From contig CAXXFQ010000008.1 in NCBI GenBank assembly GCA_963674475.2, positions 186,001-250,000 on the forward strand: DNA of 64,000 nucleotides. The letters run 5' to 3'. The notes under the pieces are model-generated. The model worked only from the letters and a program-made list of their open reading frames with translations, did not search any database and was not told the DNA's origin. The translations under genes and the position numbers were made by a program. The stretch comes from CAXXFQ01 sp963674475. GTDB lineage: Bacteria > Planctomycetota > Planctomycetia > Pirellulales > Thermoguttaceae. Positions 1-8,468 of this stretch are shown here, piece by piece (positions within the stretch are counted from its first letter, which is position 1; each line of letters opens with the position of its first letter).

Positions 1-1
1 C

Positions 2-94
2 CAGCTGGTCGACCATCTGCCGATCGACCCGCATGACGTCGCGATGGATGCGATCGTTACGGAGCGGGCTGTCTACGGTTCCTTGGAAATGTGA
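2..94 (+). CDS. C-terminal end of an unidentified gene (cut by window edge)
   Basis: An open frame enters the window at base 2 and runs 30 codons to a TGA at 92-94. It ends in DAIVTERAVYGSLEM. Codon use is like that of the neighbouring genes (GAC/GTC/CTG rich), so this is probably the end of a real gene whose body lies upstream. Too little is visible to name the product. Confidence 0.55.
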   Translation, partial: QLVDHLPIDPHDVAMDAIVTERAVYGSLEM

Positions 95-124
95 TTCGTC
101 ATGCACCGCTTTAAGAATGAAAAG

Positions 125-153
125 TTGCGGATGGTTCTTAAAAGCAGTATAAT
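125..153 (+). promoter_or_regulatory. Candidate sigma-70-type promoter upstream of the hydrolase gene
   Basis: TTGCGG at 125-130 and TATAAT at 148-153 are separated by 17 bases. Transcription would start near 160 and give a leader of about 165 nt before the ATG at 326. The -10 box is a perfect match and the -35 box matches at four of six positions. This is inferred from sequence only. Confidence 0.45.
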
Positions 154-325
154 GAGGGTCACAGAGGTTTTGTTATTGAGGCTTGCATTGCCAATGGTCG
201 GTCCGCGGCCCAAAAGCCCAGTAAACTCAGCTGGAACAGCAGGTGGTTTGCGACTGAATTAGAGCCATTGGCTACGTCGGCATTAAAAATAGCCTGTCCC
301 CATTGAACCTTCCCGGCAAAGAACC

Positions 326-1462
326 ATGTCCCTTTCTTACCTGCCTCGTCGTCGTTTTCTCGCCGGTGGCCTTAGTGCACTGGTATCGGCCCCGACTCTT
401 TTAAAAGCGGCCGATTCGCTTTCCCCTTCGACACAGGTTCCTTGGCTCGACCAAGTACAGACCCCACCGGTGGTCCTGCCGCCGAAGGCGCCGAAGCTCG
501 AATCGTTGTTGATCGACGCGCATGGCAAGCCGATCACCGACCGGGCCGGATGGGAGCGAAAACGGGACGCGTTGCTGCGTTGGTGGACCGATTGGATGGG
601 GACCTATCATGAAAACCGCCCGGCGCCGCCGAAGCTCGAAACGATTGAGGAAGAAACCATTGACGGGGTCGTTCGCCAACGGGTTCGCTACGAAAGCCAG
701 CCGGGCTTTGCGACGGAAGCGTATCTTTTGCGGCCGGAAAAACTCGAAGGGCCTGCGCCCGGGGCGGTCGTCTTTCATTCGACCGTCCAACATTCGATTC
801 GCCAACCGGCCGGGGTCCAAGGGGTGCCGGAAAAGGCGTTTGGTTTCAAACTGGCGAAGCGCGGATTTGTGACTTTTTGCCCACGCAATTATCTATGGAC
901 CGATAACCGCCATTTACCCCCGTTTCCCCAACTGGCGAAACGGACTCGTGAGGTCTTGGATCGGTTTGGCCACCCGAAAGCGTACGGGATGACGAAGACG
1001 CTTTTCGACGCCGTCCAGGCGGTCGATCTCTTGGCCGCCCAACCGGGGGTCGACCCGAAACGACTCGCGGCGGTTGGCCATTCCCTCGGGGCGAAGGTCG
1101 TTTTTTATCTAGCCGCCTTCGATCGGCGGATTCGCGCGACCGTCAGTAGCGAAGGGGGAATCGGCCTGCGGTTTTCCAACTGGGACGCGCCCTGGTATCT
1201 TGGACCGGAAATCAAGAGTCCCGACTTTACTCACAAGAACCACGAGCTGCTTGCCGCGATCGCCCCGAGAGCCTTTTTACTGATCGGTGGAGACGGGGCC
1301 GATGGCGATCAAAGTTGGCCGTTTGTCACTCGGGCTCACGAGGTGTACCGGCTCTACGGAGAACCTTGCCGACTCGGTTTGCTGAACCATCACCAAGGGC
1401 ATGCCCTGCCGCCGGAAGCGGAGCCGTACCTTTACCAGTGGCTGGAGACCTATTGCTCCTGA
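326..1462 (+). CDS. Tat-exported alpha/beta hydrolase (acetyl-xylan-esterase / dienelactone-hydrolase-like)
   Basis: The 378-residue protein begins with a twin-arginine signal (PRRRFLAGGLSALVSA, residues 7-22), so export of a folded enzyme across the inner membrane is likely. The core is an alpha/beta hydrolase. The nucleophile elbow GHSLGAK places the catalytic serine at about residue 253. A late DGADGDQ segment and a C-terminal NHHQGHALP supply candidate acid and histidine residues. This layout is common in secreted planctomycete esterases that act on acetylated sugars, but the substrate cannot be read from the sequence. The gene stands alone, with its own candidate promoter upstream and a strong bidirectional terminator after it. 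Confidence 0.8.
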   Translation: MSLSYLPRRRFLAGGLSALVSAPTLLKAADSLSPSTQVPWLDQVQTPPVVLPPKAPKLESLLIDAHGKPITDRAGWERKRDALLRWWTDWMGTYHENRPAPPKLETIEEETIDGVVRQRVRYESQPGFATEAYLLRPEKLEGPAPGAVVFHSTVQHSIRQPAGVQGVPEKAFGFKLAKRGFVTFCPRNYLWTDNRHLPPFPQLAKRTREVLDRFGHPKAYGMTKTLFDAVQAVDLLAAQPGVDPKRLAAVGHSLGAKVVFYLAAFDRRIRATVSSEGGIGLRFSNWDAPWYLGPEIKSPDFTHKNHELLAAIAPRAFLLIGGDGADGDQSWPFVTRAHEVYRLYGEPCRLGLLNHHQGHALPPEAEPYLYQWLETYCS

Positions 1463-1553
1463 TCGGTCGGTTGCCCGTTTTCGAAGATTTCCGGCAAGAG
1501 TGACGCAACGGTTGCCGTTTCGTCGAGGTTGCCTGTAAGGCGAGCCATAAAAA

Positions 1554-1597
1554 AACACCTTATCGTCCACCAATGAAAGGGTAGCCGATAAGGTGTT
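1554..1597. terminator. Bidirectional intrinsic terminator
   Basis: A perfect 12-bp stem pairs 1554-1565 (AACACCTTATCG) with 1586-1597. It is followed by GTTGTTTTT on the plus strand and by a run of seven T on the minus strand. It lies between two convergent genes, the hydrolase (plus) and the EF-hand lipoprotein (minus), and can stop both transcripts. Confidence 0.85.
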
Positions 1598-1617
1598 GTT
1601 GTTTTTATGAAGGAAAA

Positions 1618-2232
1618 TTATTTGATCTTGATCTCATTCGAACGCTGTTCGGGCAAGAGCTTTTTTCCAGTTACCTCGAGGCCCAAGGTGGTTTCGTCGT
1701 TGTATTGCGCCGGAATCGAAACAGCATCACTGGTGATCTTGACTTTATAAAAGCCCGGTGCCACGCCGGGTAGTTTTTCCGGTTGATCGGGAATTCGGAA
1801 TCGAACTTGTCCGGCATAGTCGGTGATTCCTTCTGCCGGTTTTAGGTTGGAACCTAGGAAAGCTTCTGGCTCGAGGACGACTTTTGCATTTTGAAGGGGT
1901 TTCTTTCGGTAAATGATAGTGAGAGAGGTCGGAGCGAGAGCGGCTTGCGTTTCTTGCCAAAATTGGATGCGGGACTCGAGTTCTTCAGCCGAAATCCCCT
2001 GATCGCCGTCCTTATCGATTTCGCTCAGCAACCAAAGCATTCCTGGAGTTTTCTGGAGTTCATCACCCGAGATGACGCCGTCGCCGTTGGCGTCGTATTG
2101 TTCGATCGCGGCTGCCGCGGCCTTGGAGGGACTGATCGAAGGCGCTTTAATCGCACTAGGGCCACCGGAGCAACCGGCCACGACCAGTAAAGCCACTCCT
2201 AACAAGGCGAATTTTGTCCAATTCGTAGTCAT
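1618..2232 (-). CDS. EF-hand lipoprotein with a C-terminal carboxypeptidase-regulatory-like domain
   Basis: 204 residues. The N-terminus is a lipoprotein signal (LLGVALLVVAGC), with the lipobox cysteine at about residue 21, so the protein should be anchored in a membrane facing the periplasm. Two EF-hand calcium loops follow: DANGDGVISGDE (about 48-59) and DKDGDQGISAEE (about 73-84). The C-terminal half (YRKKPLQNAKVVLEP onward, with ITDYAGQVRFRIPD) resembles the small beta-sandwich carboxypeptidase-regulatory fold that many planctomycete lipoproteins carry. The partner and exact role are unknown. A short palindrome (GGAAAATCATTTTCC, 2274-2288) lies upstream of the start and could be an operator. 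Confidence 0.75.
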   Translation of the reverse strand: MTTNWTKFALLGVALLVVAGCSGGPSAIKAPSISPSKAAAAAIEQYDANGDGVISGDELQKTPGMLWLLSEIDKDGDQGISAEELESRIQFWQETQAALAPTSLTIIYRKKPLQNAKVVLEPEAFLGSNLKPAEGITDYAGQVRFRIPDQPEKLPGVAPGFYKVKITSDAVSIPAQYNDETTLGLEVTGKKLLPEQRSNEIKIK

Positions 2233-2938
2233 TTTTCGAATTCCCTCTTCTTATTATGGTTTTTTGGCTAAATGGAAAATCATTTTCCTGACAAAACGAC
2301 AGAATCGATCGAATCCTTGCAAGCTTGGGAAGTGAGGCAATATTTTCTCATTTCTCCACTCGGTTAGGAGCGACGGATTCGTACTTTCTTATTTGACTAT
2401 TCGGGCTTATTTGGCTATCCGGGGCCAAGTCCTCTTTTTTATTCTCTTTCGTCGACGGACGTGAACCGAACGGTCCATTAAAGCTAATGTTATTTTTGTC
2501 TTGAGAGAAATAGTTTGGACTTTTTTCGGTCCGGACGCAACCTCAATCATTCTAAGCCGATTGGCAAATCGCAACGAGGTAGAAACCGGCAAGTTGGGAA
2601 ATTTTTTTGTGGAAAAGTTGAGAACAGCGGTCCACGTCGACCTGAACTTCCCCTGAATTACCCAGATTAACTGCCTTAACGAGACTCCCTTCTTTTTATT
2701 TACGGTACACGAGAATCCTTTCTCTGTCAAAGGGGGGGAACTTGCCAAGGGTTCCGAAAAAACGCAGAGGAATCTTTTTGGGATGGCTCGGAGAGAGGCG
2801 GTAGAAAAAAAGGTCGTGACGGCCTTTTTCAACGAGCCGCAAAAGCGGTGTGGTGGATCAAGGGAATGGGGAGGAGAAGGAGATTCAGTATTTGCCTTCT
2901 CCTCCCGTCTTGGTTCTTTGGATGAGTTTTATGAAAAA
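2233..2938. other. Gene-free stretch with one strong hairpin
   Basis: About 700 bases between two minus-strand genes. No frame here has plausible protein character. The clear structure is a perfect 12-bp stem pairing 2869-2880 with 2895-2906 (GGGAGGAGAAGG / CCTTCTCCTCCC), just past the stop codon of the ceramidase-like gene. It may protect or end that transcript, although no T run follows it. Confidence 0.5.
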
Positions 2939-4303
2939 TTACTTGGAATCCGACCCGACCAGGATTTGGCGCATCTGGTCCTTCATGACCTTTTCCGCTC
3001 CGGGGAGGCAGTCCGTCTGCCCCGGTTCGTAGCCCCCTTCTTCGAAATGCTCGTCGCAAACGAAGTAACCGATGCCGCAATCGCCATAGGCGGCCATCGC
3101 GACGAAATCGTCCGGCAAAAGGGATTGGGCAAATTTTTGATAGACGATCGACGATTCTCCGGGGGCGTGGAGGATATGCATCTTGCCGATGGAAAGACAC
3201 GACAGGTAGTAACGGTCGCCCCCGCGCTGGATGGTGGCCAGTTCCTGGGCCGCGTCGAGTCGGGCAGCAATGTGCTTTTCCTTGTCGGCGATAGTTGCCT
3301 TGAGTTTTTCGACGTCGAACTTCTTGATCGGCAAAGGCAGATCGACGACGCGCCATTGGATCGGGCCGATCGGTTGATATTCGGTCGACTCGGCCGACGC
3401 CTTCATTCCTTCGTAAAGCCGCCCGGCCAACTCGGTCCGCGCTTCGCGACTTCGGTCGTTGTATTTGCCCATCGTCACATCGCCGGCGCAACCGGTGAAG
3501 TAGATCTCGTGGACCCCTTCTTCTTTTTGGAGTCGTTCTCGGGCCATGCCGGGGACGTCCCAACTGGCTCTCGGATCGCCGTAAAAACTTTGCGGGTGCG
3601 TGGCGTAATAGTGCAAGCGGGCAATCGGTTTGTTGCCCTGGGCGAAGGTGATTGTCTTCAAGATCGGGTCAATAAGCCCTTCCGGTTGGGCCCGTAGCGC
3701 CGGATCACCACAGCTGCTCCATCGAATCGTGATTGAGCCGTCTTCGTTTTTGACCCGTCGAGTCGCGGCAACCCGGTCGACCTTCGCTTGTCCGAGGCCC
3801 AGTGAGTCGACCTTCTGCATTTGCTTACATGCTTGGGCGACCGTTTGTTTGAGTTGACCCGCTTTTTCGACCAGGAAAGCCGGATCCCAAATTTTCAGTG
3901 ATGGGTCCGCTTTGGTCAAAATTCGAACGCCTGCGATATCGAAAATGGGCGCCGTATGTTGATGGACCGTGTGCAGCGCGACCCGGTCGACGGTCGTCCC
4001 GGCCCCTTCGGCCAATGCGCGGCGAACCGTCTGATGGGACTCGCCGTTGAGTTCGCAGTGGTCGACCGCACAGAGGACGTAACGGTTTTCTCCGTCGTCG
4101 AGCACGATACCCTTGGCCAGAAGGGGCGTTTCGATTTCGGCCAACGGCTGATAGCCGGAATAGATCCCACGACCCAGCGGCGGCGTCATGTCCGACTCGA
4201 ACGTCGCGATTTCAATCGAGACAGCCTCGGCCGCGTCGGCGGGGGCAAAACTCGACAGTGTCAGCGCCAGTAAACCAAGGAGGGGGAAAGTCATGAAACG
4301 CAT
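2939..4303 (-). CDS. Secreted neutral/alkaline non-lysosomal ceramidase-like protein
   Basis: 454 residues with a typical Sec signal peptide (MRFMTFPLLGLLALTLSSFA). After it comes the start motif of the neutral-ceramidase N-terminal domain (SDMTPPLGRGIYSGY). Histidine-rich segments HTVHQHTAP (about residue 116) and HYYATHPQSFYG (about 230) match where this family holds its zinc ligands. YFTGCAGDVTMGKYN is another family-type segment. It is shorter than true ceramidases (about 650 residues or more) and lacks their C-terminal domain. Such proteins are abundant in planctomycetes and are usually annotated by this domain without a proven substrate. Lipid amide hydrolysis is therefore an inference. 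It appears to be transcribed alone. Confidence 0.75.
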   Translation of the reverse strand: MRFMTFPLLGLLALTLSSFAPADAAEAVSIEIATFESDMTPPLGRGIYSGYQPLAEIETPLLAKGIVLDDGENRYVLCAVDHCELNGESHQTVRRALAEGAGTTVDRVALHTVHQHTAPIFDIAGVRILTKADPSLKIWDPAFLVEKAGQLKQTVAQACKQMQKVDSLGLGQAKVDRVAATRRVKNEDGSITIRWSSCGDPALRAQPEGLIDPILKTITFAQGNKPIARLHYYATHPQSFYGDPRASWDVPGMARERLQKEEGVHEIYFTGCAGDVTMGKYNDRSREARTELAGRLYEGMKASAESTEYQPIGPIQWRVVDLPLPIKKFDVEKLKATIADKEKHIAARLDAAQELATIQRGGDRYYLSCLSIGKMHILHAPGESSIVYQKFAQSLLPDDFVAMAAYGDCGIGYFVCDEHFEEGGYEPGQTDCLPGAEKVMKDQMRQILVGSDSK

Positions 4304-4552
4304 GAGGGGTGGGTCCTTTTCTATCTTTTGAAATTCAACGGCTGCGCGGGAATCTTGAATTGGCGGGGCGGGAAAGACGCCATTGGGATAATGAAAAAAC
4401 GGTCAGGCGAAGCGTATTTTTAGCGTATCAACTCGGACCGCAGAGGTCAAATAGCATTTTCCCCCATTTGAGGAGGGAGACTTGGTAAATTGCCGCAGTG
4501 ATTTTCGGAAGGCACTCTCGGCAAAGGATTTTTCTTGGGTCGTGGCAAAAAG

Positions 4553-5917
4553 TCATTTTTTCAGTAAAACGGTTGCCGCTTTTTGTCCGCTTCGAACGGC
4601 CCCCTCCATCGTGGCCGGCCAGCCGGTATCGGTCCAGTCGCCGGCCAATGCCAAGTTGGGAATCTCAGTCGCCGCGCCGGGGCGAATCGCTTCCGATTCC
4701 GGTCGCACCGAAAAGACGGCCCGGCGATGCTTTGTCATGCGACGGCGTAACTGTCGCGCGTCGGACAACGTGGGGAAGGTTTGACGCAACTCGCCTTCGA
4801 CCCGATCGAGAAAGTCGGTCGAGCTTTCTTCGCATGCCCCGCGCGCGGCGCTGGTGACGACCTGACAGTAGTAGCCTGAGGTCGCGTTGTTTTGGCTTTT
4901 CTCTTTTGCGGCCGGGTTCCGCTTTTCGAACGGGGGGCGGAAAAACCAATCGCCTGTCTGGTCTACCAAGACGGCGTGCGGCAGGTCGGTTGGCGACCGA
5001 TCGAACCAGAAATGGGCCGCGACGATCGGAATCCCTTCGATTTTTTTCAAAGAATGGTCAAGCCCCACGGTCTGTCGAATGGCCGGGGTCAACAAGCGGT
5101 CGATCCGATTCCACGGCACGGCGACGATCGCCGCGTCGAACGTTCGCGTCGAGCCGTCATGCAACCGTAATTGCCGAACCGCTTGGAAATCCCCGTCGAG
5201 TTGGGCGACCGGTGTGCCGCGGTGGATGGTGACCCCTTGCCGTTTCAAATAATCGCCGACATGCCGATCGAAGATTTCCTGTAACGGGACTTGGGGAATC
5301 CAGACCTCATAGGCAGCTCGGGAGGCGAGGAAGCCGTCGCAAAAGACTTTTTTCGCCGCCGCCAGGCTTGCCCGATCGGCCGTTTCCGACAAGGCCGAGA
5401 TAATCACCGGTGCCCAAAACCGATCGATGGTCTGCGTCGATTGACCTTGCTCACTGAGCCAATCGCCGACGGTTCGGCCCGCGCAAGTCGCTTTGTCGAG
5501 TCGAACCAACCGGCCCATGGCGAGGGCTATTTTCCAACGTTCCCCGGTGGTGAACCAGTTCCAGCGAGCCAAGGCGGGCAATAGATGTAAAGGAGCCGGA
5601 AGATACGGCGTTGCTTGGAAATCGTATCGCCGCGCGTCGGGACGGAGGAAATGGAGCGTGCGAAACGGTTTGAAGAGGTCGAGCGCCCCGGTACGATGGA
5701 GGAACTCGTTCATTTCGGTGCAGCAGCCCATCGAGACGTGTTGGCCTTGATCGATCCAGTGTCCGGCTTGGGGGTCGAAAAAAGACGCGGCCCGTCCGCC
5801 GAGTCGACTCCGCGCTTCGAACAGTTCGACCTCGGCCCCTTCGTCACGCAACCGAAGCGCTGCGGCCAGTCCGGCCGGTCCTCCTCCGACAATGGCGACC
5901 CGTTTTTTTTCGCTCAC
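4553..5917 (-). CDS. hpnE: Hydroxysqualene dehydroxylase HpnE (FAD-dependent amine-oxidase fold)
   Basis: HpnE reduces hydroxysqualene to squalene, the last of three steps from farnesyl diphosphate. The FAD-binding Rossmann motif is at the N-terminus (VAIVGGGPAGLAAALRL, then EARSRLGGRA). The C-terminal FAD motif is LALAGDWTDTGWPATMEGA. I place the start at a GTG (5917-5915) because it overlaps the TGA of hpnD in the four bases GTGA and has a GGAG about nine bases upstream. This gives 454 residues and suggests translational coupling. A longer frame reaching to 6049 would overlap hpnD by 136 bases and adds no recognisable domain. The gene order hpnC-hpnD-hpnE on one strand supports the assignment. 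Confidence 0.88.
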   Translation of the reverse strand: MSEKKRVAIVGGGPAGLAAALRLRDEGAEVELFEARSRLGGRAASFFDPQAGHWIDQGQHVSMGCCTEMNEFLHRTGALDLFKPFRTLHFLRPDARRYDFQATPYLPAPLHLLPALARWNWFTTGERWKIALAMGRLVRLDKATCAGRTVGDWLSEQGQSTQTIDRFWAPVIISALSETADRASLAAAKKVFCDGFLASRAAYEVWIPQVPLQEIFDRHVGDYLKRQGVTIHRGTPVAQLDGDFQAVRQLRLHDGSTRTFDAAIVAVPWNRIDRLLTPAIRQTVGLDHSLKKIEGIPIVAAHFWFDRSPTDLPHAVLVDQTGDWFFRPPFEKRNPAAKEKSQNNATSGYYCQVVTSAARGACEESSTDFLDRVEGELRQTFPTLSDARQLRRRMTKHRRAVFSVRPESEAIRPGAATEIPNLALAGDWTDTGWPATMEGAVRSGQKAATVLLKK

Positions 5918-6810
5918 GGCAATGCACTCCGCCGGACCGGCAAAAGGAACCATCGTAGCAGGGCACGGACCAGTTGTCCTTTGCCCACACCGACCCGCTC
6001 GGAAAGCCAGCGTCCGTGGGCCGCCTCGACGTTCAGGAGTAGATGCCAATAGACGTCGGTCATCATCCCGAAAATCCGCCGTCCGGGCCGGTCGAGATAG
6101 TCGATCAGATCGGCCCCTTCATGATAAAGCTGTTTGGCCCGCGCGATTTCCATCGCCATCAGCCGCTTGAGTCCCTCGTCGACCACTCCCTCGCGCAGAC
6201 GCGTCTCGTCATACCCGGCCGCCCTCAGATCTACCTCCGGCAGGTAAAGGCGGTCCTGGTCGATATCCTCCTTCAGGTCGCGAAGCAGGTTCGTCAGTTG
6301 GAACGCCAGCCCGCATTTTTTTGCCGCGTCGAGGGCACGCGCGTCGTGGAAGCCCCAAATGTAAATACACGCCAAGCCGACCGCCGAGGCGACCCGATGA
6401 CAGTATTCGGCCGTTTCATCGAAAGTCACGAACCGTCGTGGTGTCAGGTCCATTTCGACCCCGTCAATGACCGCTTCGAGATGTTCCGGCGGGATCGCGT
6501 ATCGGTCGACGATATCTCGCAACGCGGGCCAGATCCAGCTTGGATCGTCCGGCGCGCCGGTCGAGATCAAATCGGCTCGCACACGCAGGCTATCGCGTAA
6601 CCCGGCCCGCCACGAGGCCAGCGCTTCACGTCGGATGGCGGGCGGGGCGTCGGAGTCGGCCAGGTCGTCGGTTTGGCGCATGAAGGCGTAGAGCACCTCC
6701 ATGGCGGCTCGACGTCGGTGGTCCAAGAGTTGGAACGCCGGGACGAAGTTGGAGCCGCTTTGGCGGGTCAAGCGGGTGCAGAAGCGGTAGCTTTTGGAGA
6801 GTAAGGACAT
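5914..6810 (-). CDS. hpnD: Squalene synthase family protein HpnD (presqualene diphosphate synthase)
   Basis: HpnD condenses two farnesyl diphosphates to presqualene diphosphate. Both aspartate-rich motifs of the trans-isoprenyl-diphosphate synthase fold are visible: DDLADSD at about residues 48-54, and NLLRDLKEDIDQDRLYLP in the middle. I chose ATG at 6810 (298 residues). The frame stays open to 6924, but that extension reads through a dispersed palindromic repeat and A/T-rich DNA and looks non-coding. The stop codon overlaps the hpnE start. HpnC lies about 560 bases upstream on the same strand, separated by two repeat copies. Confidence 0.9.
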   Translation of the reverse strand: MSLLSKSYRFCTRLTRQSGSNFVPAFQLLDHRRRAAMEVLYAFMRQTDDLADSDAPPAIRREALASWRAGLRDSLRVRADLISTGAPDDPSWIWPALRDIVDRYAIPPEHLEAVIDGVEMDLTPRRFVTFDETAEYCHRVASAVGLACIYIWGFHDARALDAAKKCGLAFQLTNLLRDLKEDIDQDRLYLPEVDLRAAGYDETRLREGVVDEGLKRLMAMEIARAKQLYHEGADLIDYLDRPGRRIFGMMTDVYWHLLLNVEAAHGRWLSERVGVGKGQLVRALLRWFLLPVRRSALP

Positions 6811-6855
6811 GAAAACCAAAACGAAAAAAGAAAACAAAAACACAAAACACAAAAC

Positions 6856-6976
6856 AGAGGGATTGCGAAGCAATCCCGTTCCAAAAAGTTTTTGAAGGGG
6901 TGTTTGAGGGGAAACAATTTTCAAAATGTTTCCCCTTCATCCAAAAAACACTGGCGACGGCCTAGGCCGTCGTTCC
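6856..6976. repeat. Composite palindromic intergenic repeat, copy 1
   Basis: It contains three hairpin modules also found elsewhere in the window: GGATTGCGAAGCAATCC; a stem GGGGAAACA/TGTTTCCCC (6908-6916 with 6927-6935); and GACGGCCTAGGCCGTC. It sits just upstream of hpnD, between hpnC and hpnD. The modules recur at about 35.5, 37.6 and 60.2 kb. Confidence 0.8.
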
Positions 6977-7165
6977 TCATTCGTCCTCCCGTTAACCCAA
7001 TAACAAGATCTCCTTCTTATCGCGACATTACACAATAAAACCCGTCACCGCCCCGTCATAACGTGTCGGTCCGAAATCAACGTCATATCAATTTGGCCAA
7101 AAATAATCGCCCCGTTAAGGCGTTCTCCACTGTGCCAACAGGGAAAAGTATTTGTCTTGCTCGAT

Positions 7166-7343
7166 ACTAGCGACCAACGGGAGCGGGTTTAATCTTTGGC
7201 GTGGTAACGCCGGTCCAAAAGGAGTGGCGGCTGCGCCGTCACGCAGTTTTTTTCTGATTAGGGGAAAACCTTTTAAAAAAGGCTTTTCCCCTAAAACCCC
7301 TTTCCAAAACTTTTTGGACCGGGCTTGCTTCGCAATCCCTCTG
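7166..7343. repeat. Composite palindromic intergenic repeat, copy 2
   Basis: It starts with ACTAGCGACCAACGGGAGCG, then GGCGTGGTAACGCC, GGCGGCTGCGCCGTC and a stem GGGGAAAACC...GCTTTTCCCC. It ends with TTTTTGGACCGGGCTTGC and GCAATCCCTCT. It directly follows the hpnC stop codon, so together with copy 1 it fills most of the hpnC-hpnD gap. The rest of that gap (6977-7165) shows no gene. Confidence 0.8.
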
Positions 7344-7372
7344 TTCTTTTTTCTCTTTGTTTTTTCTTGTTT

Positions 7373-8314
7373 TTAGTTTTTTAACTTCCACCACCATTGC
7401 CCAACCAGCTTCAACTTCCGCCACTTCGACACCTTCGGCCGCCCGGTCCAAACGTCAAACCGGGCGCATCGAATCTCGTCCAAAACCGCCAATCCCCCGT
7501 GAACAAACAGGGCCACCGGCAACCGAAGCTCACGCGGTAAAAGGTCAATTAACGGCTCCCCACGTCGCAAGTATTCTTCAGCCCGGTCGACCTCAAACGC
7601 CATCAACTGCCGAAACGGTTCGTTGCACTCGCGTCGCGAAAAATCGGCTTCCGTATAACCGAACCGTTGCCGATCCTCCTCGGGCAGATAGATCCGACCC
7701 CGGTCCCAATCTTCGGCCACATCCTGCCAAAAATTGGCCAACTGCAACCCGGTACAAACCGCGTCGGACAACTCAAGCCGTTGCGGATCGGCACATCGGC
7801 CCAGGTACAACACGAGCCGCCCGACCGGATTGGCCGAACGGCGACAGTAGTCCGACAACGGCTCGAACGTCGCGTAACGCACGGTCGTTTGGTCCTGACG
7901 AAAGGCGTCGAGCAGATCGAGAAACGGCTCCCGCGGGATATCGAACTCCCGGATCGTCTCGGCCAAGGCGATCATCACCGGGTGGTCGCTCTGGCTCCGG
8001 TAGGCCCGATCGAGTTCGGTCGCCCACCAGTCCAAAAGGGCCAAGCTCTGCTCCGGGTCGTCGATCTCGTCGGCCAAGTCGTCGCTCCAGCGGCAATAGG
8101 CGTAGACGGCGGCAAAATGGGGCCGTAGTTTTTTGGGCAACAACCGACTGGCGACCGTAAAATTCTCGTAGTGCGAGACGGCCAACGTGAGGCAGTAACG
8201 CCGACTTTCCGCCAGTGAAAGCCGCGTCACTCGGTGCGAATTACTCCCCCGATTGGACGCCCATTCGGGCCCCCATTGGGCAAGCTGGTCGGCAAAAAGC
8301 TCGTCGGTCGGCAT
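7373..8314 (-). CDS. hpnC: Squalene synthase family protein HpnC (hydroxysqualene synthase)
   Basis: HpnC converts presqualene diphosphate to hydroxysqualene. The 313-residue protein has the first aspartate motif (CRWSDDLADE, residues 74-83) and the second (NFWQDVAEDWDRGRIYLP, about 197-214), both in the form typical of HpnC. The segment YENFTVASRLLPKKLRPHF at about residues 49-67 is also characteristic. It is divergent from ispH, with about 150 bases between the starts. Together with hpnD and hpnE it completes the farnesyl-diphosphate-to-squalene pathway. The squalene-hopene cyclase is not in this window. Confidence 0.9.
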   Translation of the reverse strand: MPTDELFADQLAQWGPEWASNRGSNSHRVTRLSLAESRRYCLTLAVSHYENFTVASRLLPKKLRPHFAAVYAYCRWSDDLADEIDDPEQSLALLDWWATELDRAYRSQSDHPVMIALAETIREFDIPREPFLDLLDAFRQDQTTVRYATFEPLSDYCRRSANPVGRLVLYLGRCADPQRLELSDAVCTGLQLANFWQDVAEDWDRGRIYLPEEDRQRFGYTEADFSRRECNEPFRQLMAFEVDRAEEYLRRGEPLIDLLPRELRLPVALFVHGGLAVLDEIRCARFDVWTGRPKVSKWRKLKLVGQWWWKLKN

Positions 8315-8468
8315 GGGCGAATAGAATCGGTGTCTAAAATAAAGGTGGAAAAGTGTTTTAAAACGTTGAAAAAAAGGGGCTTTGGTCGAGTCGTCTTAGG
8401 TAGTGTATGGTACAGAGGACTGCCCTTTTATGGTATTATGCCCTTTTTCGAGGTCCGAAGGAACAGCT

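Noticed and set aside
2407..2832. 141-codon minus-strand frame between the EF-hand lipoprotein and the ceramidase-like gene
   Set aside because: No ribosome-binding site, no domain, and a composition rich in Lys, Arg and Ser unlike the neighbours. Treated as non-coding.
6811..6924. N-terminal extension of hpnD
   Set aside because: It reads through palindromic repeat copy 1 and an A/T-rich stretch. The conserved protein begins at ATG 6810.
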